64,000 nucleotides of DNA from Chlorogloeopsis fritschii (GTDB taxonomy: Bacteria > Cyanobacteriota > Cyanobacteriia > Cyanobacteriales > Nostocaceae). The translations under genes were made by a program, and so were the position numbers. Below the pieces are notes generated by a model. That model worked only from the letters and a program-made list of their open reading frames with translations, ran no database searches and was not told the origin of the DNA. The stretch lies in NCBI RefSeq assembly GCF_043099315.1, contig NZ_CP170746.1; one strand, written 5' to 3'. Shown here one piece after another: positions 53,151-60,463 of this stretch (its first letter is position 1; every line of letters begins with the position of its first letter).

Positions 53151-53948
53151 CTAGCCCCTATTTTCATTTAATTCTTGCAACCAATTTCTTATACCTGGAA
53201 TAGTCCACCCACCATCAACTAAAATACTTTGACCGTTCATAAATGAAGCAGCGTCTGAACATAGCCAAAGAACAGTTTCGGCAACTTCTTGTGGGGTTCC
53301 CAAACGTTGCATGGGAGTATGGGCAATAAAAGGCTTGAGAAACGCCTCATCATTACCAAACCGACGCAGCATTGGTGTATCTATAATGCCAGGATTAATG
53401 TTGTTTATACGGATACCAAATTGAGCAAATTCAAGAGTCGCCGATTGCATTAACCCATCAATTCCAGCTTTGCTAGCGGAATAAATAGTCGAACCCACCA
53501 ATGCGCCAACTGCTAGCCAGGAAGAAGTGTTCACAATTACCCCACCCGAACCCTGTTTCAGAAATGCCTCAATTTCATGCTTCATGCATAGCCAGACTGC
53601 TTTCAGGTTGACAGCGATCGTTCTATCCCAATCCTCTTCCTTGAGCTCCAGCATGGGAGCAAAAACACCTTCCGTTCCAGCGTTGTTAAAAGCACAGTCT
53701 AATCTACCGTAAATTTCAATAGTTTTAGAGATGAGCCTTGTGATTTCTTCACTTCTAGAAACATCCGTTTGAATAAATGTAGCTTCACCACCAGTTTCCT
53801 GAATCAGCCGAACGATTTCTTGTCCTTCTTGCTCGCGTCTAGCTGCGATCGCAACTTTTGCGCCTTCTCTGCCAAAAGCGATCGCGCTGGCACAACCAAT
53901 CCCAGAATTGCCCCCAGTCACGAGGACAACCTTATTTTGGAATCGCAT
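53151..53948 (-). CDS. Short-chain dehydrogenase/reductase (glucose-dehydrogenase-like)
   Basis: The 265-residue classical SDR has VVLVTGGNSGIGCASAIAFG (cofactor motif TGxxxGIG), NNAG in the substrate-binding part, the catalytic Ser in IVNTSSWLA, and YSASKAG (YxxxK). The C-terminal GWTIPGIR replaces the usual end of the family. NADP or NAD preference is suggested by the basic R in AIAARREQEGQ, favouring NADP(H). It follows the MerR gene by 26 bases and is probably its regulated target. Confidence 0.95.
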   Translation of the reverse strand: MRFQNKVVLVTGGNSGIGCASAIAFGREGAKVAIAARREQEGQEIVRLIQETGGEATFIQTDVSRSEEITRLISKTIEIYGRLDCAFNNAGTEGVFAPMLELKEEDWDRTIAVNLKAVWLCMKHEIEAFLKQGSGGVIVNTSSWLAVGALVGSTIYSASKAGIDGLMQSATLEFAQFGIRINNINPGIIDTPMLRRFGNDEAFLKPFIAHTPMQRLGTPQEVAETVLWLCSDAASFMNGQSILVDGGWTIPGIRNWLQELNENRG

Positions 53949-53974
53949 TGATAGTCTCCTTGCTATTTATTTCA

Positions 53975-54409
53975 TTAGGCTTCAGACTCTAACGCTTGTT
54001 TCAGATAGTCATTCCAGAAAATACAGTTGCGATCGCTTTCTCCCTTTGCTTCTAGTTCTTGATAGTGTTCAATTTTCAACTCAATCACCTGTAGGTGATG
54101 AGCCAATTCTTCAAGATTTTGCTTAACTTTGTCGCGGTGTGCCTCCAAAAGCAGGCGTCTTTCTCTGACATCATGAGGATTTTCACGAACTAGATTTGCA
54201 AAGGCAAGAACTTGTTGAATCGACATCCCTGTTGTTCGCAGTCGCACTAGGAATTCCAACCAAGCAACATCCTCAACAGAATATCGCCTATGCCCGTTGG
54301 CTGCCCGTTGAATCGGAGCCAAAAGCCCAACTTTTTCGTAGTATCGTAAAGCGTGGACGCTTAAACCTGTTGCCTCTGCAACTTGTTGGATGGTTAATTC
54401 CCTAGTCAT
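53975..54409 (-). CDS. MerR family transcriptional regulator
   Basis: The 144-residue protein has the MerR winged helix at its N-terminus (LTIQQVAEATGLSVHALRYYEKVGLLAPIQRAANGHRRYSVEDVAWLEFLVRLRTTGMSI). A coiled-coil dimerisation helix follows (LLEAHRDKVKQNLEELAHHLQVIELKIEHYQ), with a short C-terminus. There is no cysteine pair for metal sensing of the CueR or ZntR types; the two regions HDVRERR and NCIFWND could be effector sites. Its own promoter carries a MerR operator (54416-54446), so it probably regulates itself and the SDR gene downstream. Confidence 0.95.
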   Translation of the reverse strand: MTRELTIQQVAEATGLSVHALRYYEKVGLLAPIQRAANGHRRYSVEDVAWLEFLVRLRTTGMSIQQVLAFANLVRENPHDVRERRLLLEAHRDKVKQNLEELAHHLQVIELKIEHYQELEAKGESDRNCIFWNDYLKQALESEA

Positions 54410-54415
54410 GAAAAA

Positions 54416-54446
54416 ACTCTACAAGTTAGAGTACGCTCTAAGTCAA
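54416..54446 (-). promoter_or_regulatory. MerR-type promoter/operator with 19-bp spacer
   Basis: On the minus strand, a -35 TTGACT (54446-54441) and a -10 TAGAGT (54421-54416) are separated by 19 bases, the long spacer that MerR proteins must untwist. Between them sits the palindrome TTAGAGCGTACTCTAA (54441-54426), overlapping the -35. The start codon is 7 bases past the -10, giving a leaderless or very short leader transcript. Confidence 0.85.
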
Positions 54447-54460
54447 TACCCTAGTTATGA

Positions 54461-54610
54461 CTAAATAGTCGCACTAGTCGAACTATACGGAAAAGGAGAT
54501 GTTAAATCCAAATATTCCAACTCTGGAAGACGCTTATAGACAGCCTTCAGTCCCTTGTAATGCTCCCTTGCCGCTTGCTTATCTCCCCTAGCCTTAGCTT
54601 CTGCCAGCTT
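54461..54610 (-). pseudogene. 3' remnant of a coding sequence, about 49 codons
   Basis: The frame reads KLAEAKARGDKQAAREHYKG then LKAVYKRLPELEYLDL to a stop at 54461, with an in-frame stop immediately before the first lysine and no start codon. The helical, charged amphipathic pattern and codon usage look genuine, so it is probably the tail of a lost gene. The family is not identified. It lies directly upstream of the MerR promoter. Confidence 0.45.
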
Positions 54611-54670
54611 TTATAGTCTAAAACAGCGTACTATTTGCAAAAAAATATTGTGAACTTCCTTATAAAACTT

Positions 54671-55192
54671 TCACTGTAGGTATTGTTTAGCCCACTCTTG
54701 AGCTTTCTGTTTATATGATTCACTAACTTCATCTATATACTTTGCAGCTATTTTACGCATATTAATTTTGTTTGGGTCTGACTTAATAAAATCTGCAAAG
54801 TTACCATTACATTTAAGGAAAATTTCTATAGCTGCTGTTAACTTATTATCATCAGTAGTACACAATTCATAGTGTAAGTGGCCTACTGTAGGTATAGGGA
54901 AATTAAAAACTTCGACCTTGCTCACTTCAATTCCTACATTTCTAAAGCAGGATTCATTTAAACCAACTAAGTTTACAGTATCGAGATGCCCTTTTCTCAG
55001 AAGGATTCCTAATGAAATTTTCTCTAAATCTTCAGGAGAAGAAGGTAGCCATAATGAGGGAAAACCTTTTCCCTCCTTAATATCTCTCAGGTATCGTTCA
55101 GCGTGTTCTGAAGATAGAATCGCCTTCTGTTGTTTACCTGCTTTCCAGATCGCAAGGCTTTTAACACTCCTGTAGTAAGGTAATTCACTCAC
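54671..55192 (-). CDS. Hypothetical protein, third gene of TIGR04255 operon
   Basis: The 173-residue protein is not recognised. Its N-terminus (SELPYYRSVKSLAIWKAGKQ) is polar, the middle has FPSLWLPSSPEDLEKISLGILLRKGHLDTVNLVGL, and the C-terminus is a long charged helix (MRKIAAKYIDEVSESYKQKAQEWAKQYL) that could be a coiled coil. No signal peptide or membrane segment is present. Three bases separate it from the stop of the 55196-55735 gene, so it is co-translated. A role as an effector or immunity component is only a suggestion from the operon layout. Confidence 0.75.
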   Translation of the reverse strand: MSELPYYRSVKSLAIWKAGKQQKAILSSEHAERYLRDIKEGKGFPSLWLPSSPEDLEKISLGILLRKGHLDTVNLVGLNESCFRNVGIEVSKVEVFNFPIPTVGHLHYELCTTDDNKLTAAIEIFLKCNGNFADFIKSDPNKINMRKIAAKYIDEVSESYKQKAQEWAKQYLQ

Positions 55193-55195
55193 ACC

Positions 55196-55735
55196 TTATA
55201 GAGACTCCAAGTATTCACGTACAAATGTACTTTCTTCATTTTTAAGTAAATTCTTGGCTTCTGCAAGTATTTTTTCAGCAATAGAAACTTCTCCTAAAGC
55301 AAAACTTATTGCCTCTAAAGCAGCATATCTCACTTCGTCGGCAGGATGCTGTAGAAGAACACTTATTATGGAAGCTGCATCCTGAGAATGGTCTTCACTT
55401 TCTAAAAGAGGCCCCAGAAGTCGTGTCACAGTTATAAGTTGAAAAACATCCAATTTTTTAATATCCTTCTTCAGGAAGTTTATGTCTTCTTTAGAAAGTC
55501 TAAGATGACCTTCCATAATTTCATCTCGAATCTCTTCTACTCTATTCTCAAAGTCAGAAATATCTAGATTGGAGAACAAGTAAAAGGACGTATTGTATTT
55601 CCATGCTATTGGTTCTAGCTTATGTTTTTGAGCTTGTTGTGCCTTTCTAAATATTTTATAGTATTCTTGACTACTACCACTGCTAGTAGTAAAATCCAAA
55701 ATCTGATCTTTATCTGGAGCAAGTAATTTACTCAT
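55196..55735 (-). CDS. Hypothetical protein with HEAT-like C-terminus, second gene of TIGR04255 operon
   Basis: The 179-residue protein is not recognised at its N-terminus. Residues about 95-170 read LITVTRLLGPLLESEDHSQDAASIISVLLQHPADEVRYAALEAISFALGEVSIAEKIL, two helix pairs of the HEAT/PBS-lyase repeat kind. Its start overlaps the stop of the TIGR04255 gene by four bases (ATGA). The absence of membrane segments suggests a soluble partner. Confidence 0.78.
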   Translation of the reverse strand: MSKLLAPDKDQILDFTTSSGSSQEYYKIFRKAQQAQKHKLEPIAWKYNTSFYLFSNLDISDFENRVEEIRDEIMEGHLRLSKEDINFLKKDIKKLDVFQLITVTRLLGPLLESEDHSQDAASIISVLLQHPADEVRYAALEAISFALGEVSIAEKILAEAKNLLKNEESTFVREYLESL

Positions 55736-56499
55736 TTGAAAAGCTCCTTTGTTTGATTGGTAATGCTCTTAAAAAATATTTCGTCTCTAAAACTTCGCAA
55801 ATTTAATTCAAAAATATTTTTAATTTCTTCATCATCATGCTGAAGATTGACTTGTTGAAAAACATCTATATCAAATATCAAAGGAACTACTCTCTCACCC
55901 TTTTCATTTTCGGTAACTTGACCTATTGTTTGATTAATAATTGCTTTTGATGGTCGATAATCTGCATGGGCTACAATTATTCGCATGAAATAGTCTTCCA
56001 TTATTACCGATAAATCATTCGATATCTCTGGTACTGTTTTTATATAATTTTTTAACTCTACAGTTCCTGTAGCTGGTATCAAAATTTGGTTGATATATCT
56101 TAGAGCAAGACGAGTGACTTTAACAGGAGATGTTAATTGAGCATATTTTTCCCAAAGCTGATTTGCTTCTGTGTAGAAACTTTCCCAACTTTCGTAGGGT
56201 TTTAACCTACTAAAGGTAAATCCATTTAATCTAGCTTGGACAACTCTTTTTTCATCTTGAGAAACAAAAATATATCCCTCTGGTTTATTAGATATAGGAA
56301 GTAATTGAGGATGTATCTCATCAAGATTATCTAGTTTTAATTCAATACCTCCTTGAAATGCCATTCTTTTTTGAATATTAGGAAAAGACTCTTTGACTTC
56401 TTCGTGAAAAGTTAGTAAAATTTCATGATTAAAACTATCACGAAGATTAACTGTTATATCGAAGATTGCTTCAGTAATAGGTGGGTTAGGAAATATCAT
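55732..56499 (-). CDS. TIGR04255 family protein, first gene of a three-gene operon
   Basis: The 255-residue protein has the hallmarks of the TIGR04255 family, a sporadically distributed group: FPNPPITEAIFDI at the N-terminus, RVVQARLNGFTFSRLKPYESWESFYTEANQLWEKY in the middle, then VTRLALRYINQILIP with the conserved R-Y-I/N segment. The function is unknown. The family's patchy distribution and its operon with unrelated small genes suggest a mobile accessory system. Translation is coupled to the next gene by a four-base overlap. Confidence 0.85.
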   Translation of the reverse strand: MIFPNPPITEAIFDITVNLRDSFNHEILLTFHEEVKESFPNIQKRMAFQGGIELKLDNLDEIHPQLLPISNKPEGYIFVSQDEKRVVQARLNGFTFSRLKPYESWESFYTEANQLWEKYAQLTSPVKVTRLALRYINQILIPATGTVELKNYIKTVPEISNDLSVIMEDYFMRIIVAHADYRPSKAIINQTIGQVTENEKGERVVPLIFDIDVFQQVNLQHDDEEIKNIFELNLRSFRDEIFFKSITNQTKELFK

Positions 56500-56621
56500 T
56501 TTTCATTTATTCAAAACCATTGGAGATTTACAAGTCTTATCTATATTCATAGTCTACAAGACTTCGTAATAATTGTCCGTATCAAATCTCGATACCGTAT
56601 TAGACTTTCTAGACCTGTAGT

Positions 56622-58307
56622 TTAAATCCCATGACTTTTACCAATCACCCAATGACGCCGGAAAAACCGCGCTAAGGCTGACTCCTCCAGAGACAAATAA
56701 ATTGGGCGTCCGTGGGGACAAGTGCGGGGATTGCGAGTACGCTGCCAGTCATTTAGTAGTGTCTGCATTTCTGGTAAGCTCAGAGGTGTACCGTTGCGGA
56801 TGGCACTGCGACAGGCAACAGCTACTTGCGCTGTTTGTAAGTCACCTCCCCAACTCAGTTCTAAAATTGCGTCTGCACAGTCATCTCGCTGTTGCAACAG
56901 TGCGGGTAGGCTGCGAACTGCCCAAAGTTGTTCGCCGAAGGGTTCTATGTCTAAACCGATGCGTTGCAGTTGAGATACTTGGGCTGGCGATAATTGATAC
57001 AGAATTATCGGCGGCTCGACGGGAACGATTTGCCAGTGATCGCATAATTGCTCGTACAAAACTCGCTCATGAGCAATGTGCTGTTCTACTAACCACAAAC
57101 CACCTGGATGTTCGGCAACAATGTAGGTGTTATTAACTTGACCGACTGCTGTTAAGTAGTGGGAGGTTTGATTTGGTTCATCTGGCTGGGAAGGGTTGAT
57201 ATTGTAATTACTTTTTTCTTCGGCAGCTTTGATTAATTTCCCAACTCGACTGGTATGAACTACTTCTTTAACGGTGGCAGAATTAATGCGGAGTGCTTGT
57301 TCAATTGCCTGACTAATTTGCTGTTGCCAGTAATTCACATCGTTGAGGTAAATTTCTGTTTTCGCTGGGTTACGGTTCCAGTTAATATGTCCTGGATGTA
57401 TCAATAGATGCAGGCAACAAATGGGATAGCGATCGCGCGGTAATGTTCTGTGAAATGCCCCTAAAATAGTTTGCTCTAGTTCCGATGTTTTTACCATCCG
57501 TCCGTTGACAGCGACTCGCAGCCAATCCGGGCGATGGCGTGAAGCGCGATCGGGTAATCCGATTACCAAATTCAGCTTTGAATCATTAGCTTGTGACTCT
57601 TTTTCAGGTATTTCTACCTGCAACTCTTGCAAATCGCTCGCTCGCACCTGATGAAGAATTTGCGGTATTAGTTGTCCCATCGTTGAGGCTGGGGAGATGG
57701 TAAACCACTCACGGTCATTTTGCCAAACTTGCCAAGCAATGTGGGGATGGCATAAGGCGATTTGTTGGATTGTGGTTTGCACCGCTCTCATTTGCTGTGC
57801 CGTTGAGGGTAAGCCTTGACGCCTCCCCAGGCAATTACCAAAAAGGTTGGAGACTGTGACAACCGTACCAGGAGCGATCGCTGCTGCCTCTAAATGTACT
57901 ACTTCTCCTGTATAGCCATAGACTACTCGCCAACCGCAAACCCCACCTTCCACAGAAGGGGCTGGGCGACTCAAAATTTCTAAATCAGCCAAAGTTGTTA
58001 AACTGTGCAGCGCTTCACCACGAAATCCCAAACTAGTAATTTTCCATAAATCTGCACAGATACGGATTTTACTTGTGCTGTGGGCTGATGCAGCTCGCTG
58101 CAAGTCCTCTAGGTTCATTCCACAACCATTATCTGTTACCCGCACGCGCCACTGTTCTGGCCACATCGCAACTACAATCCGCGTTGCACCAGCATCTATG
58201 GAATTTTCTGCCAATTCCCGCACTACAGAAGCTAAAGAGTCAATTACCTCTCCAGCCGCGATTAAATGTACGACTTCTGTTGGTAAAGCTTGTATCGTAG
58301 ATACCAT
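56622..58307 (-). CDS. mutL: DNA mismatch repair protein MutL
   Basis: MutL links mismatch recognition by MutS to strand incision. The product of about 561 residues has the GHKL ATPase motifs (AAGEVIDSLASVVRELAENSIDAGA, DNGCGM, TSLGFRGEAL) and the C-terminal dimerisation/endonuclease part. The metal motif normally DQHAxxExxxxE reads EQHIAHERVLYE here, with Asp to Glu and Ala to Ile changes, while CPHGRP is conserved. The open frame reaches 58337, but ATG 58307 gives MVSTIQALPTEVVHLIAAGEV, the normal MutL start. Either activity is retained with variant ligands or it is weakened. Confidence 0.95.
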   Translation of the reverse strand: MVSTIQALPTEVVHLIAAGEVIDSLASVVRELAENSIDAGATRIVVAMWPEQWRVRVTDNGCGMNLEDLQRAASAHSTSKIRICADLWKITSLGFRGEALHSLTTLADLEILSRPAPSVEGGVCGWRVVYGYTGEVVHLEAAAIAPGTVVTVSNLFGNCLGRRQGLPSTAQQMRAVQTTIQQIALCHPHIAWQVWQNDREWFTISPASTMGQLIPQILHQVRASDLQELQVEIPEKESQANDSKLNLVIGLPDRASRHRPDWLRVAVNGRMVKTSELEQTILGAFHRTLPRDRYPICCLHLLIHPGHINWNRNPAKTEIYLNDVNYWQQQISQAIEQALRINSATVKEVVHTSRVGKLIKAAEEKSNYNINPSQPDEPNQTSHYLTAVGQVNNTYIVAEHPGGLWLVEQHIAHERVLYEQLCDHWQIVPVEPPIILYQLSPAQVSQLQRIGLDIEPFGEQLWAVRSLPALLQQRDDCADAILELSWGGDLQTAQVAVACRSAIRNGTPLSLPEMQTLLNDWQRTRNPRTCPHGRPIYLSLEESALARFFRRHWVIGKSHGI

Positions 58308-58439
58308 ACAGTCCAGTGTAGGCGAGAAAGCAACCACTGTATTATTTAAACAAATTTCATGAAGTTAATATACATAACTTCATATCTTTTACTCTGAAAT
58401 TGAGATAGCCAGAAGCTCTAGTTCTCGTTACCACTAGTT

Positions 58440-58468
58440 CTCGTTACCAGGTTCAACCTAGTAACGAG
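58440..58468. repeat. Palindromic repeat CTCGTTACC...GGTAACGAG, copy 1
   Basis: Twenty-nine bases form an inverted repeat (CTCGTTACCAGGTT and AACCTAGTAACGAG with a two-base centre). A near-identical copy lies at 60368-60396. The words GTTACCACTAG and CTCGTTACC also occur just upstream, giving a partial third copy. Confidence 0.75.
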
Positions 58469-58604
58469 GGTATAAAGCAATTTAAACTTTGAAAAAATAT
58501 TTATTATTTTTAAAAAAAGCTCTATGAAAATCAAATTTTTGGTAGATTGCTGTTGAGGCGAAAAGCGGCAAATAACCGAGCAAAAAGTATCAAGAGGTGG
58601 CTAT

Positions 58605-58925
58605 ATGATTGATTCTATTGCCCATGACCTAAAATCGCGTTTAGAATGGGGTCAACCGGGTTTTACAATCCTGGATGTACGCGATCGCCATAGCTACAAT
58701 AAAGGTCATATTACCGGAGCAGTATCATTACCTATAAAAGATTTAGCAGAACGTGCTAAATCGAGTTTTCACACTAAGCGCGACATTTTCGTTTATGGTG
58801 AGAATGATACAGAAACTGCCCAAGCTGTAAATACATTGCGAGAAGCAGGTTTTTCTCACGTAACCGAACTTAAAGGTGGGCTTGCTGCTTGGAAATCTGT
58901 TGGAGGTGCAACAGAAGAAATCTAA
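58605..58925 (+). CDS. Rhodanese-domain protein lacking the catalytic cysteine
   Basis: The 106-residue protein is a single rhodanese domain: FTILDVRDRHSYNKGHITGAVSLPIKDL is the CH2A-like part, and ELKGGLAAWKSVGG the typical end. The active-site loop, normally C-x4-R/S after a VYC strand, reads IFVYGENDTETAQ, so the sulphur-carrying cysteine is replaced by Gly. The protein is probably a binding or regulatory rhodanese. The start follows AGAGGTGGCTAT; it stands alone. Confidence 0.9.
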   Translation: MIDSIAHDLKSRLEWGQPGFTILDVRDRHSYNKGHITGAVSLPIKDLAERAKSSFHTKRDIFVYGENDTETAQAVNTLREAGFSHVTELKGGLAAWKSVGGATEEI

Positions 58926-59169
58926 TTATTAAGTACTGGCTTCGTATTGATGTACTGCACGTTGTGCAGTACTGTTCTTGTTAAGGTCTATAGCTGTAAT
59001 CTTGCGAATCAAACTCACTTGATTGAAGGGAAATACATATTGTGCTAGCAGCCAAGCGGCTGTTTGTAGCTCAGTATGCATTTCCATCAAATACTTGAAT
59101 AAAAATAATAAAAATTCACTTACTGCAACATTTTTGTATTCTGATTAAGTGTCTCATGTTTGGCGATGA

Positions 59170-60216
59170 TTAATTTGTTTTCATCGCTAGAATTTGGGCT
59201 GATTGAGGCTTGAGTAAACCATTTAACAGAGATGCTGGACGTTGACTGTAAGGCCAAGCGAAAGCATGACGAAAAGCAGCATCCTGACAAGCCTGGAGCT
59301 GTTCAAAATTGATAATGTCGTATGTCAAGAGATTTTCGTACTCAAATGGCAGACGGACATTGTGCAATCCAGCGTTGTCAGTACAAATGGCAATATCTAC
59401 TCCGGCATTGAAACAACGGTCAAAAACTAACTTTAGTTGGCGGATATCCTGTAACGTACCAGTTTTTAGGTAGGTTGTAGGACAAACTTCCAAACACTGG
59501 TTTCGTTTAGCCAAATCTGGGAGTAATTCGGGATACAACAGGGGTATTTGGATACCGTGACCAATCCGCATTAAATATGGTAGAAGTTCTGGGTAAAAGC
59601 CAGCAGTGGTTTCGTAAAGATGTCCTGTGGTATTAATTCCCAAAGATAAGGCATACTCATATAACTCGATCCATTCTTTGAGGCGATCGCGATAGTAGCT
59701 ATCCCCGCCAGCAATATCTACTGCACAAACATACTGTCTGCTTTGTGCTGCGAGATCAACAATCGCCTTATTTACCTCGTAGGGTAGGCGGGAGTGCATA
59801 CACAAAATTTGACTGGTAACAATTGGGTATTCTGAGATTTTGCTTGCCCTACCTACCACATCAACAATTTCCGCCATTTTGTCAATTCTCTGAGATTGAC
59901 TGAGATGTTCGGGTGTTCGCAAATAAGGGGTGTAACGTAGTTCCAGATACGCTAAATTTTCAAAAATGTAAGCACCCCGAAGTAAGCGATAGATAAAGTA
60001 AGGCAAAGTTTCCACTGTTTGCACGCTTTCCACAAGGGTGTGCAACTCTAGATACTCATCTAATGTGTTGCGAGGGCGCGTGTAAAACTCTTCAAATTCG
60101 GGATAGTCAGCAAACCGAGAAATTAGTTCCGAAGAATGGCGTTCAAAATATCGCCACAGAACTCGCGGTACAACCGAACCACCCAGATGCCTGTGTAATT
60201 CTGCGTATAAAGCCAT
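59170..60216 (-). CDS. Adenosine-deaminase-superfamily protein with altered motifs
   Basis: The 348-residue protein has an ADA-like barrel: AELHRHLGGSVV at the N-terminus (HxH retained, but LDG reads LGG), the HxxE site in GHLYETTAGF, then RIGHGIQIPLL and CLEVCPTTYLKTG. The metal/substrate end is IAICTDNAGLHNVRLP, where canonical ADA has TDD. The second Asp is Asn and the LDG Asp is Gly, so the substrate is probably not adenosine itself. Possibilities are a modified nucleoside or an amidohydrolase activity. Confidence 0.82.
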   Translation of the reverse strand: MALYAELHRHLGGSVVPRVLWRYFERHSSELISRFADYPEFEEFYTRPRNTLDEYLELHTLVESVQTVETLPYFIYRLLRGAYIFENLAYLELRYTPYLRTPEHLSQSQRIDKMAEIVDVVGRASKISEYPIVTSQILCMHSRLPYEVNKAIVDLAAQSRQYVCAVDIAGGDSYYRDRLKEWIELYEYALSLGINTTGHLYETTAGFYPELLPYLMRIGHGIQIPLLYPELLPDLAKRNQCLEVCPTTYLKTGTLQDIRQLKLVFDRCFNAGVDIAICTDNAGLHNVRLPFEYENLLTYDIINFEQLQACQDAAFRHAFAWPYSQRPASLLNGLLKPQSAQILAMKTN

Positions 60217-60315
60217 AGTAATCTTTCTAGGAATAAATGTTAATTATTATTAACAGTAACAAATAAAAAAACAACCGACACTTGGATGAATTTTTTGTGA
60301 GCTTTTCTTGAAAAT

Positions 60316-60351
60316 AGGGGCTAGGGGCTAGAGGCTAGGGACTAGGGACTA
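60316..60351. repeat. GGGCTAG/GGGACTAG heptamer repeats, copy 2
   Basis: Six heptamers (GGGGCTA, GGGGCTA, GAGGCTA, GGGACTA, GGGACTA, G) extend the motif seen at 30844-30870. It sits between the ADA-like and histidine kinase genes. STRR class. Confidence 0.7.
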
Positions 60352-60367
60352 GAAATTTTAGATTTTT

Positions 60368-60396
60368 CTTGTTACCAGGTTCAACCTGGTAACGAG
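60368..60396. repeat. Palindromic repeat CTTGTTACC...GGTAACGAG, copy 2
   Basis: This is the nearly perfect palindromic version of the element at 58440-58468 (GTTACCAGGTT against AACCTGGTAAC). The two copies differ at two positions and have the same following sequence GGTAT, so they share a common origin. Confidence 0.75.
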
Positions 60397-60463
60397 GGTA
60401 TTCTTCTCGTCCTCTTTCCCCGCGTCACCGCGTCTGGTTGTCTCCGCGTCTTCTTCCCAGTCC

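Noticed and set aside
55196..55735. Assignment as a known toxin or antitoxin
   Set aside because: Only HEAT-like helices are visible; no nuclease, kinase or DNA-binding motif supports a toxin call.
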